Translations under genes and position numbers: made by a program
Shown: positions 57,106 to 64,000 of the stretch, piece by piece
Numbering within the stretch: the stretch's first letter is position 1
How the letters are laid out: the number at the start of each line of letters is the position of its first letter
Notes under the pieces: model-generated
Told to the model about the DNA's origin: nothing
The model's database searches: none
Seen by the model: only the letters and a program-made list of their open reading frames with translations
Origin: Martelella limonii
GTDB taxonomy: Bacteria > Pseudomonadota > Alphaproteobacteria > Rhizobiales > Rhizobiaceae
Assembly (NCBI RefSeq): GCF_013344475.1
Contig: NZ_JABUOU010000003.1
Location: forward strand, 186,001-250,000
DNA length: 64,000 nt
Direction of reading: 5' to 3'

Positions 57106-57148
57106 ATCGAGCCGATTTTTGAAATCATATCTTTTTCAAATATTTAGG

Positions 57149-57181
57149 CTGTCATAAATCTGAAATAAAAATGACATAAAA
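57149..57181 (+). promoter_or_regulatory. Pho box: three 11-bp PhoB-binding repeats upstream of pstS
   Basis: CTGTCATAAAT, CTGAAATAAAA and ATGACATAAAA follow each other exactly at 11-bp spacing (57149, 57160, 57171). This matches the PhoB site, built from 11-bp half sites (CTGTCATAAAT-like). It lies about 60-90 bp upstream of the pstS start. Strong induction on phosphate starvation is expected. Confidence 0.85.
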
Positions 57182-57239
57182 CCGGGGCGACCCGGCAAGA
57201 GCGCCGGCCCCGGAAAAGCCGCAAGAGGCGAACCCAGCC

Positions 57240-58283
57240 ATGAAGCCATTCATACTGTCGATCGTCACGCTTGCCGCAACGCTCGCGTTTGCCGCACCCT
57301 CTCACGCGCGCAGCCAGATCCAGATTGCAGGCTCCTCGACCGTGCTGCCCTATGCCAAGATCGTTGCCGAGACCTTCGGCGAGATCTTTCCCGACTACAA
57401 GACGCCGATCGTTGAATCCGGCGGCTCGTCGGCAGGGCTCAAGGAATTCTGCCGGGGCGTCGGTCCCCGTACGATCGACATCGCCAATGCCTCTCGGAGA
57501 ATCCGCCCCGGCGAGGCCGAGACCTGCGCCAGAAACGGCGTCACCGGCATTTCGGAAATCATGTTCGGCTATGACGGCATCGTGTTTGCAACCGATGCAT
57601 CAATGCCCGCCATGGCGCTGACGCCGCTTGATCTATACAGGGCGCTCGCCGCGGAGCTCCTGATCGACGGCAAGCTGGTCGAAAACCCCTATACGCGCTG
57701 GTCGCAGGTCAATCCGGCGCTGCCGGACAGCGAGATTGCCGCCTACATCCCCGGCGAAAAGCACGGCACCCGTGAAGTCTTCGAGGAAAAGGTGCTGGCG
57801 GTCGGCTGCGAGGCGGCAGGTGCGAAAGAATTCCTGGTCGCGCAATTCGGCGACAAGCAGGGCGCCAGCAAGTGCATCGCCGTGCGCAAGGATGGTCGTG
57901 CGCCGGGCATTGACGGCGATTACACCGAAACGCTTGCCCGCGTTGCCGCCAACCGTTCCGCGCTCGGCGTCTTCGGCCTTTCCTTCTACGACAACAATGC
58001 CGACAAGCTGAATGTCGCGACGATCGACGGCGTGACCCCGACGCTTGCGACCGTCGGCTCGGGCGAATATCCGGTCTCCCGGCCGCTCTATTTCTACGTC
58101 AAGAATGCCCATGTCGGCGCGATTGCCGGCCTGCGGGAATATGTCGATTTCTTTCTGTCCGACGATATGGCCGGGCCCTATGGCCCGCTTGCCGAATACG
58201 GCCTGGTACCGGCATCCGAGGCGGAACGCGCAGCGACGATGGCTGCATTCGATGAAAGCGTGACGCTCAAGGAAACCGAGTGA
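57240..58283 (+). CDS. pstS: Phosphate ABC transporter substrate-binding protein PstS
   Basis: A 347-residue periplasmic phosphate receptor. A signal peptide (FILSIVTLAATLAFAAPSHA) precedes IQIAGSSTVLPYAKIVAETF, with the phosphate-binding GSST motif and the ESGGSSAGLKEFCRGVG loop. GYDGIVFATDA and EKHGTREVFEEKV also fit. It is of the longer rhizobial type. Three Pho-box repeats precede it. It is the first structural gene of pstSCAB. Confidence 0.93.
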   Translation: MKPFILSIVTLAATLAFAAPSHARSQIQIAGSSTVLPYAKIVAETFGEIFPDYKTPIVESGGSSAGLKEFCRGVGPRTIDIANASRRIRPGEAETCARNGVTGISEIMFGYDGIVFATDASMPAMALTPLDLYRALAAELLIDGKLVENPYTRWSQVNPALPDSEIAAYIPGEKHGTREVFEEKVLAVGCEAAGAKEFLVAQFGDKQGASKCIAVRKDGRAPGIDGDYTETLARVAANRSALGVFGLSFYDNNADKLNVATIDGVTPTLATVGSGEYPVSRPLYFYVKNAHVGAIAGLREYVDFFLSDDMAGPYGPLAEYGLVPASEAERAATMAAFDESVTLKETE

Positions 58284-58342
58284 CGCGAAGTCAGATTTGC
58301 AATGCTTCACCGTAGGTGGAGCCAAACCCGGATGGTCCGGAT

Positions 58343-59824
58343 ATGCATGTGTTTTTGATCATTGTCGCGCTCATCGTGCTGTTCGGCGCAGGCGGCTTTC
58401 TTGCGGCCCGCGCGAAAGCCTATGCGCTGGCCGACAGCCGGCGGATCAATTCCCGCCCCGCCCATCACGCGAGCTTCGTGGCGATCGCCACCGTCATTCC
58501 CGCCGTGCTGCTGATGGCCGTGTGGATGATCGCGAGCCCGCTCCTGATCGGCGCGGACATCCGGAAGGACTTCCCCGAAAGCGTCAAGGCACAGCCGGCC
58601 TCCGAGCAGAGCCTGACCTTCAACACCGTCACCGCCGTTGCCTACGGCCTGCGCCAGCTGCCCGCCGAGGCCCGCGCCACCGTCAGGGACGATTCAAGCC
58701 AGCTTCGCGCCGTGCTTGCCAGAAACGGCATTCCGCTGGCCGAGAACCCGCAGCCCTTCGTGCTGAGTTCCGCCGAGCGCATGAACGCGCTCTCGGCCAA
58801 AAGCAGCTACGGCATGGCCGCCGCCGTGATCGCGGTGGCGCTTGCCGGCCTGTTCCTGTCCTACCGCGCCGTCCGGCCGCACTTCCAGGCCCGCAATCGC
58901 GTGGAACAGGTGGTGCTTGGGGGCCTGCTGCTGGCCTCCACGATCGCGATCCTGACCACGATCGGCATCGTGCTCTCGATGCTGTCGGAATCGCTCCGCT
59001 TCTTTGCCCAGGTCCCGCCGATGGACTTCTTCTTCGGCACCGTCTGGGATCCGCGTTTTGCGGCGGCCGGAGAATCAGGCTCCGCCGGTCAGTTCGGCCT
59101 GATCCCGCTTCTCGCCGGTACGCTCTATATTTCGCTCGTGGCGATGGCGGTCGCCGTGCCGATCGGGCTTTATGCCGCCGTCTACATGTCGGAATATGCA
59201 AGCACGAGACTGCGCGCGATCGCCAAGCCGCTGCTGGAAGTGCTCGCCGGCATCCCGACCATCGTCTACGGCTTCTTCGCGCTGGTCACGGTCGGCCCGC
59301 TGCTGCGCGATCTCTCCGCTGATCTGAACGGCCTGCTCACCGGCGATTACCGCAATTTCATCGAGGCGCAATCGGTGCTGACGGCGGGGGTGGTGATGGG
59401 CATCATGCTGATCCCGTTCGTCTCGTCACTTTCGGACGACATCATCAACGCCGTGCCCGACAGCCTGCGCAAGGGCTCGCTCGGTCTCGGCGCGACCCAG
59501 TCCGAAACCATCAAGCGGGTGGTGATGCCGGCGGCCCTTCCCGGCATTGTCGGTGCGCTGCTCCTGACCGCATCCCGCGCGATCGGCGAAACCATGATCG
59601 TGGTGCTGGCGGCAGGCGTCGCCGCCAATCTCAATATCAACCCGTTCGAGCCGATGACGACGGTGACCGTCAAGATCGTCAACCAGCTCACCGGCGACCT
59701 CGAATTCAACACGCCCCAGACGCTTGTGGCCTTCGCACTCGGACTGACGCTGTTCGTGATCACGCTCTGCCTCAATGTCTACGCGCTCTATGTGGTGCGC
59801 AAATACCGGGAGCAGTACGCATGA
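58343..59824 (+). CDS. pstC: Phosphate ABC transporter permease PstC, long form
   Basis: A 493-residue permease, well above the usual ~320, because of an N-terminal extension with extra helices (FLIIVALIVLFGAGGFLAA, SFVAIATVIPAVLLMAVWMI) and an extracytoplasmic region (about residues 75-155). The classical permease part starts near residue 190, with FFFGTVWDP, IPLLAGTLYISLVAM and the EAA-like loop GSLGLGATQSETIKRVVMP. Such long PstC is common in rhizobia. The ATG at 58343 is preferred; the GTG at 58316 would prepend a Pro-rich start. It overlaps pstA in ATGA. Confidence 0.93.
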   Translation: MHVFLIIVALIVLFGAGGFLAARAKAYALADSRRINSRPAHHASFVAIATVIPAVLLMAVWMIASPLLIGADIRKDFPESVKAQPASEQSLTFNTVTAVAYGLRQLPAEARATVRDDSSQLRAVLARNGIPLAENPQPFVLSSAERMNALSAKSSYGMAAAVIAVALAGLFLSYRAVRPHFQARNRVEQVVLGGLLLASTIAILTTIGIVLSMLSESLRFFAQVPPMDFFFGTVWDPRFAAAGESGSAGQFGLIPLLAGTLYISLVAMAVAVPIGLYAAVYMSEYASTRLRAIAKPLLEVLAGIPTIVYGFFALVTVGPLLRDLSADLNGLLTGDYRNFIEAQSVLTAGVVMGIMLIPFVSSLSDDIINAVPDSLRKGSLGLGATQSETIKRVVMPAALPGIVGALLLTASRAIGETMIVVLAAGVAANLNINPFEPMTTVTVKIVNQLTGDLEFNTPQTLVAFALGLTLFVITLCLNVYALYVVRKYREQYA

Positions 59825-61149
59825 GCGACACCCTCTCCAACCCGAACGAGGCGGACGATTTCCGCCGCAAGGTCACCGAGACCCGCCGCAAGGGCCTCAA
59901 GCGCCGCCACCGCGCGGAAACGCGTTTCCGCGTCTTCGGCTTTCTCGCGATCTTCGCCGGGTTGTTCTTTCTCGCCGCATTGCTGTTTTCTGTCGCCGGC
60001 AAGGGTTTTTCCGCTTTCCAGCAGACGACGATCACGCTGCCGATCACCTTCAGCGAGAAGGTCATTGATCCCGATGGCGTGCGCGGTGAAAACCCGCGCC
60101 TGCTGCTGACGGCAAACTATCCGGCGCTGCTCCAGCAGGCGCTTTCGGAAACGCTGGGGCTCGATCCGTCGAATGCCGCCGAGATGCGCGAAGCGATGCA
60201 GCTCGTCTCGCGCTCCGCACGTGTGGACCTGCGCGACGTGGTGATCGACGATCCGTCGGTGATCGGCAGGACCGTTGATGTGAAGCTTCTTGCAAGGGCC
60301 GATATCGATTCCGCCAACAAGGGCCAGATCGATCTGACGCTGCCGGAAACCAGCCGCCGCGTTTCCGACCGGCAGGCGGCGTGGATGGAAGAGCTGAAGG
60401 CCCAAGGGCGGCTGCACAAGAGCTTCAACACCGGCTTCTTCACCCATGGCGCGTCCTCGCGACCGGAATCGGCGGGCATTGGCGTTGCCTTTGTCGGCAC
60501 GCTCTACATGATGGGCATCGTGCTGGCGCTGGCGCTCCCGCTCGGGGTCGCCTCGGCGATCTATCTGGAAGAGTTTGCGCCGAAGAACCGGTTCACCGAC
60601 ATCATCGAGGTCAATATCAACAATCTCGCAGCCGTGCCCTCGATCGTGTTCGGCCTGCTCGGCGTCGCGCTCTTCATCGGCTTCCTCGGCCTGCCGCGTT
60701 CGGCAGCGCTCGTCGGCGGGCTGGTGCTGACGCTGATGACGCTGCCGACGATCATCATCGCCACGCGCGCGGCGCTCAAGGCCGTGCCGCCCTCGATCCG
60801 CGCGGCAGCGCTCGGCGTCGGCGCGTCGAAGATGCAGGCAGTCTTCCATCACGTCCTGCCGCTTGCCATGCCCGGCATCCTGACCGGCACGATCATCGGC
60901 CTTGCCCGCGCGCTTGGCGAAACCGCGCCGCTTCTGTTGATCGGCATGGTCGCCTTTGTCGCCGATTATCCGGCAAGCCCGCTCGATCCCTCGACCGCGC
61001 TGCCCGTGCAGATCTACATGTGGGCGGGCGAGGCGGAACGCGCCTTCGTGGAACGCACTTCGGCCGCGATCATCGTGCTGCTGGTGTTCCTGATCTTCAT
61101 GAACCTGACCGCGGTCATTCTCCGCCGCCGCTTCGAGCGGCGCTGGTAG
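59821..61149 (+). CDS. pstA: Phosphate ABC transporter permease PstA, long form
   Basis: A 442-residue permease, longer than the usual ~300. After a basic N-terminus (TRRKGLKRRHRAETRFRVF) and a first helix, an extracytoplasmic region of about 170 residues is inserted (about 60-210) before the conserved core GIGVAFVGTLYMMGIVLALA. The EAA-like loop is ALGVGASKMQAVFHHVLPLA. It forms the channel with PstC. The 10-bp gap to pstB contains AGGAGG. Confidence 0.93.
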   Translation: MSDTLSNPNEADDFRRKVTETRRKGLKRRHRAETRFRVFGFLAIFAGLFFLAALLFSVAGKGFSAFQQTTITLPITFSEKVIDPDGVRGENPRLLLTANYPALLQQALSETLGLDPSNAAEMREAMQLVSRSARVDLRDVVIDDPSVIGRTVDVKLLARADIDSANKGQIDLTLPETSRRVSDRQAAWMEELKAQGRLHKSFNTGFFTHGASSRPESAGIGVAFVGTLYMMGIVLALALPLGVASAIYLEEFAPKNRFTDIIEVNINNLAAVPSIVFGLLGVALFIGFLGLPRSAALVGGLVLTLMTLPTIIIATRAALKAVPPSIRAAALGVGASKMQAVFHHVLPLAMPGILTGTIIGLARALGETAPLLLIGMVAFVADYPASPLDPSTALPVQIYMWAGEAERAFVERTSAAIIVLLVFLIFMNLTAVILRRRFERRW

Positions 61150-61158
61150 GAGGCGGAG

Positions 61159-61962
61159 ATGAACCTTGATGCAAGAAACACGATGGGCGCAAACATGAGC
61201 GATCAAACCTGCAAGATGGCCGGCAAGGATGTGTCCGTCTATTACGGACAGAAGCGGGCCCTGTTCGACGTCAATCTCAACATCCGCCGCAATGCGGTGA
61301 CCGCGCTGATCGGTCCGTCGGGCTGCGGCAAGTCCACCTTTCTGCGCACGCTGAACCGGATGAACGACACGATCGATCATTGCCGCGTCACCGGCACGAT
61401 CACGCTCGACGGCGAGGATATCTATACCTCCGGCATCGATGTGGTGGAGCTTCGCGCCCGCGTCGGCATGGTGTTCCAGAACCCGAACCCGTTTCCGAAA
61501 TCGATCTATGAAAATGTCGCCTACGGCCCGCGCATTCACGGACTTGCCCGCCACCGCGCCGATTTCGACCGGATCGTCGAGACAAGTCTCCAGAAGGCAG
61601 GGCTTTTCAATGAGGTCAAGGACCGCCTGCATGAGCCCGGCACCAGCCTTTCCGGCGGCCAGCAGCAGCGGCTCTGCATTGCGCGCGCGATCGCCGTCAG
61701 CCCGGAAGTGATTCTGATGGACGAGCCCTGCTCGGCGCTCGATCCGATCGCGACCGCGCGCGTGGAAGAGCTGATCAGCGAACTCAAGCAGAACTATACC
61801 ATCGTGATGGTCACCCATTCGATGCAGCAGGCCGCCCGCGTTTCCGAACGCACGGCGATGTTCCATCTCGGCCACATGGTCGAGGAGGATACAACCGACA
61901 GGATTTTCACCAATCCCGCCGACAGCCGCACCCAGGACTACATCATGGGCCGGTTCGGCTAA
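61159..61962 (+). CDS. pstB: Phosphate ABC transporter ATP-binding protein PstB
   Basis: A 267-residue ATPase. Walker A is GPSGCGKST followed by [12 protein letters not shown], typical of Pst[21 protein letters not shown], the signature [14 protein letters not shown], Walker [14 protein letters not shown] and [12 protein letters not shown] complete it. It drives phosphate uptake and with PhoU links uptake to PhoR signalling. AGGAGG precedes the ATG at 61159; an ATG at 61195 ([10 protein letters not shown]) is a possible alternative. Confidence 0.97.
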   Translation: MNLDARNTMGANMSDQTCKMAGKDVSVYYGQKRALFDVNLNIRRNAVTALIGPSGCGKSTFLRTLNRMNDTIDHCRVTGTITLDGEDIYTSGIDVVELRARVGMVFQNPNPFPKSIYENVAYGPRIHGLARHRADFDRIVETSLQKAGLFNEVKDRLHEPGTSLSGGQQQRLCIARAIAVSPEVILMDEPCSALDPIATARVEELISELKQNYTIVMVTHSMQQAARVSERTAMFHLGHMVEEDTTDRIFTNPADSRTQDYIMGRFG

Positions 61963-61974
61963 GGAGGAAAACAG

Positions 61975-62688
61975 ATGGCACATACCCACATCATCTCGGC
62001 TTTCGACGACGAGCTGAAATACCTCCAGCGCCGCATTTCCGAAATGGGCGGCATGGCGGAAGAAATGGTCTCGCAATCCGTCCAGGCCCTCGTCAACACC
62101 GATACAGAGCTTGCCGAACGCGTGATCGCCAAGGATCTGGCGCTCGATGACGCCGAGCGCGAGGTCGGCGAAAAGGCGATCGTCATCATCGCGCGGCGCC
62201 AGCCGGTTGCGGCGGACCTGCGCGAAATCATGGGCGCCATCCGCATCGCCGCCGATCTGGAACGCGTCGGCGACATGGCCAAGAACACCGCCAAACGCGT
62301 GATCTCGGTGCAGGGCACCGGCGTGCCGCGCAAGCTTGCCCACGGCATCGAGCATCTGTCCGAGCTTGCGCTCTTGCAGCTCAAGGAAGTGCTCGACGCC
62401 TACACCTCGCGCCAGGCCGACAAGGCCAACTCGATCCGCGAGCGCGACGAGGAGATCGACGCGATCTACACCTCGCTGTTTCGCGAGCTCTTGACCTACA
62501 TGATGGAAGATCCGCGCAACATCACAACCTGCACGCATCTTCTGTTCTGCGCCAAGAACATCGAGCGCATCGGTGACCACGCAACCAATATCGCCGAGAT
62601 GATCTACTACATCGCCACCGGCTCGCAGCCGCAGGGAGAGCGCCCGAAGGACGACATGTCGCCCTCGGTCGGCTCCGGCGAAGCCTGA
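61975..62688 (+). CDS. phoU: Phosphate signalling protein PhoU
   Basis: A 237-residue two-repeat helical bundle with the conserved metal-binding motif E/DxxxD in each half (RVIAKDLALDDAEREVGEK and ADKANSIRERDEEIDAIYTS). IRIAADLERVGDMAKNTAKR and CAKNIERIGDHATNIAEM are the family helices. It curbs Pst and PhoR when phosphate is plentiful. GGAGG precedes the start, 12 bp after pstB. Confidence 0.96.
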   Translation: MAHTHIISAFDDELKYLQRRISEMGGMAEEMVSQSVQALVNTDTELAERVIAKDLALDDAEREVGEKAIVIIARRQPVAADLREIMGAIRIAADLERVGDMAKNTAKRVISVQGTGVPRKLAHGIEHLSELALLQLKEVLDAYTSRQADKANSIRERDEEIDAIYTSLFRELLTYMMEDPRNITTCTHLLFCAKNIERIGDHATNIAEMIYYIATGSQPQGERPKDDMSPSVGSGEA

Positions 62689-62693
62689 TCCTG

Positions 62694-62745
62694 AACGCCA
62701 CAAGACAACGCAAGAATAAAACGCCAGAAAACAACGCCAGAAGAC
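62694..62745 (+). repeat. Four tandem 13-bp repeats between phoU and phoB
   Basis: AACGCCACAAGAC, AACGCAAGAATAA, AACGCCAGAAAAC and AACGCCAGAAGAC stand in exact 13-bp register (62694-62745). The third and fourth units differ at one base and the second is the most diverged. The array fills almost the entire gap between the two genes. It may be a slipped-strand expansion, a binding site for a regulator, or an mRNA feature that tunes phoB translation. Confidence 0.75.
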
Positions 62746-62756
62746 AGGGGCACCGC

Positions 62757-63440
62757 ATGGTTCCGAAAATCGCAGTTGTGGAAGATGAAGAAGCGCTGAG
62801 CGTCCTGCTGCGCTACAATCTTGAATCGGAAGGCTATGAAGTCGAGACGATCGCACGCGGCGACGAAGCCGAGATCCGGCTGCAGGAGCGGGTGCCGGAC
62901 CTTCTGCTCCTCGACTGGATGCTGCCGGGCGTTTCCGGCATCGAGCTTTGCCGCAGGCTCCGCATGCGGCCCGAGACCGAGCGCCTGCCGATCATCATGC
63001 TGACGGCGCGCGGCGAGGAAAGCGAGCGGGTGCGCGGCCTTGCGATCGGCGCCGACGACTATGTCGTCAAGCCGTTCTCGACGCCGGAACTGATGGCCCG
63101 CGTCAAGGCGATCCTGCGCCGGGCGCGCCCCGAAGTGCTCTCCAGCGTGCTGAAATGCGGCGATATCGAGCTTGACCGCGAGACCCACCGCGTCCACCGC
63201 AAGGCCAAGGAAGTCCGCCTCGGCCCGACCGAGTTCCGGTTGCTCGAATTCCTGATGACCTCTCCGGGCCGGGTGTTTTCCCGCTCCCAGCTTCTCGACG
63301 GCGTCTGGGGCCACGACATCTATGTCGATGAGCGCACCGTCGACGTCCATGTCGGCCGCCTGCGCAAGGCCCTCAACTTCTCGCAGATGCCGGACGTGAT
63401 CCGCACCGTGCGCGGCGCTGGCTATTCGATGGAAGTGTGA
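62757..63440 (+). CDS. phoB: Phosphate regulon response regulator PhoB
   Basis: A 227-residue OmpR-family regulator. Acidic residues Glu9-Asp10-Glu11, phosphoacceptor Asp53 (LLLLDWMLPG), Thr in MLTARGEE and Lys in VVKPFST are conserved. The C-terminal winged helix reads LGPTEFRLLEFLMTSPGRVF, SRSQLLDGVWG and RTVDVHVGRLRKAL. It binds Pho boxes such as that at 57149-57181. A 4 x 13-bp repeat precedes it. AGGGG lies before the ATG. Confidence 0.97.
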   Translation: MVPKIAVVEDEEALSVLLRYNLESEGYEVETIARGDEAEIRLQERVPDLLLLDWMLPGVSGIELCRRLRMRPETERLPIIMLTARGEESERVRGLAIGADDYVVKPFSTPELMARVKAILRRARPEVLSSVLKCGDIELDRETHRVHRKAKEVRLGPTEFRLLEFLMTSPGRVFSRSQLLDGVWGHDIYVDERTVDVHVGRLRKALNFSQMPDVIRTVRGAGYSMEV

Positions 63441-63464
63441 GAAGAACCGCCGGGTCGAGGTCGT

Positions 63465-63509
63465 CCCCTTCTCCCCTTGGGGAGAAGGTGGCCGAAGGCC
63501 GGATGAGGG
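63465..63509 (+). repeat. REP-like palindromic element, copy 1
   Basis: CCTTCTCCCC-TT-GGGGAGAAGG is a perfect 10-bp inverted repeat, followed by TGGCCGAAGGCCGGATGAGGG. This pattern resembles an intergenic repeat common in rhizobial genomes. Confidence 0.7.
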
Positions 63510-63592
63510 CAAGCGGCATCGCCACGGCTGAAGCGCCTGCGGCGCAGGTCTTCAACTAAGAACTGACAACTTTATCTTCAGGCGCGGGGTCT

Positions 63593-63639
63593 CCCCTCAC
63601 CCGGCGCATGCGCGCCACCCTCTCCCCTCCGGGGCGAGG
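63593..63639 (-). repeat. REP-like palindromic element, copy 2 (opposite orientation)
   Basis: Read on the minus strand it runs CCCTCGCCCCGG, AGGGGAGAGGGTGGC, a GCGCGCATGCGC core, then CGGGTGAGGG, parallel to copy 1. The two copies form a large inverted pair with about 84 bp between them. Confidence 0.65.
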
Positions 63640-63845
63640 GTAAAGGGCTGCGATGCCGACGCGTTTCGTTGGCCCCTCACTTTCGGAATCCTCGCACATT
63701 CCGCCCACCGTCATTGCGATACCGCATCGTTTCTTTATCCTCAGACCACCAAACCACTGTACTTTCCTGCGCCAGCAATTGATTTTTCCCTCCAGACAGG
63801 GCACGGACAAGCCACGAGTGGGGCCGCCAGACGAAAGGAACTGAG

Positions 63846-64000
63846 ATGACGAGAGCGAGTTTTTCCGAGCCGGCGGTGATGGCCGATCTGATGGCGCGGA
63901 TGCTGTGGGAAATCCAGGCGGTGCATTTTTCGCCCGACGAACCCTACAAGCTCTCTTCCGGTCTCGTCAGCCCTGTCTATATCGATTGCCGCCGTCTGAT
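63846..64000 (+). CDS. pyrE: Orotate phosphoribosyltransferase, N-terminal part, cut by the window edge
   Basis: The first 51 residues of a protein that stays open to the right edge: [20 protein letters not shown], then [17 protein letters not shown]. The F..S..S/T-SG-x-x-SP-x-Y-x-D-x-R pattern is characteristic of orotate phosphoribosyltransferase, which joins orotate to PRPP in pyrimidine synthesis. AAAGGA precedes the ATG at 63846. The PRPP loop lies beyond the window, so the call rests on the N-terminus. Confidence 0.88.
   Translation, partial: MTRASFSEPAVMADLMARMLWEIQAVHFSPDEPYKLSSGLVSPVYIDCRRL

Larger units (their letters stand above)
63441..63845. other. phoB-pyrE intergenic region with two palindromic repeats
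   Basis: No gene is seen in these 405 bp. Two related REP-like elements in opposite orientation (63465-63509 and 63593-63639) occupy much of it. The rest (63640-63845) should hold the pyrE promoter, which I could not pin down. Confidence 0.5.

Noticed and set aside
59788..62856. 1022-codon minus-strand frame opposite pstA-phoU
   Set aside because: Antisense shadow of the pst genes; no domain resemblance.

Overview
The window looks like an ordinary chromosomal segment of an alphaproteobacterium of the order Hyphomicrobiales (Rhizobiales), probably Rhizobiaceae-like. The grounds are: high G+C with uniform codon use; a suhB/MmgR-type small RNA beside a histidinol-phosphatase gene; a CpdR response regulator; a BcsN/BcsA/BcsB cellulose cluster with a TPR partner instead of enterobacterial BcsC; the gene order phoR-pstS-pstC-pstA-pstB-phoU-phoB; a rhizobial-type long PstC; and short palindromic repeats of the kind scattered through rhizobial genomes. 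A marine or halotolerant genus would fit the BCCT osmolyte transporter and the many sugar and organic-nitrogen importers, but that is only a guess. No insertion sequence, prophage, integrase or CRISPR array was seen.

Layout. 1-2930: amino-terminal part of glutamate synthase gltB (minus strand, runs off the left edge), then threonine aldolase. 4688-7327: a four-gene bufferin-type cluster (DUF2282 precursor, DUF692/MNIO enzyme, DUF2063 partner, DoxX membrane protein). 7339-10769: small heat-shock protein with a sigma-32-like promoter and structured leader, HisN-type phosphatase, suhB-like sRNA, N-formylglutamate amidohydrolase, CpdR. 10857-12022: tRNA-Val(GAC) and a ROK kinase. 12010-21214: cellulose synthesis genes bcsN-bcsA-bcsB on the minus strand with a divergent TPR gene. 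21334-24353: DUF2093, mutL and an SMP-30 family lactonase. 24928-31402: mrp, a GntR regulator, a BCCT transporter with a universal stress protein, and an MsbA-like ABC exporter. 31577-39386: beta-mannosidase, modABC, and metE under a cobalamin riboswitch. 39433-44866: a six-gene operon with a PotABCD-like importer, a DUF3830 gene and a LysR regulator. 45216-48250: DsbA-like protein, adenine deaminase, ClbS/DfsB-like protein. 48337-55633: a LacI-controlled CUT1 sugar-import operon that contains an ADP-ribosylglycohydrolase-family gene. 55861-63440: the phosphate regulon. 63846-64000: start of pyrE.

How the parts work together. Most of the window is nutrient acquisition: phosphate (PhoR/PhoB with Pst and a triple Pho-box repeat), molybdate (Mod), osmolytes (BCCT), sugars (CUT1 plus LacI), an amine-like or nucleobase-like substrate (Pot-type plus DUF3830), and methionine synthesis switched by vitamin B12. 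The accessory-looking content is the bufferin locus (a probable modified copper-buffering peptide), the cellulose locus without a local bcsZ, and the DraG-fold enzyme inside a sugar operon. Several intergenic regions hold clear non-coding structure: an sRNA, a riboswitch, a likely thermosensor leader, paired operators, hairpins after solute-binding-protein genes, and a 4 x 13-bp tandem repeat between phoU and phoB.
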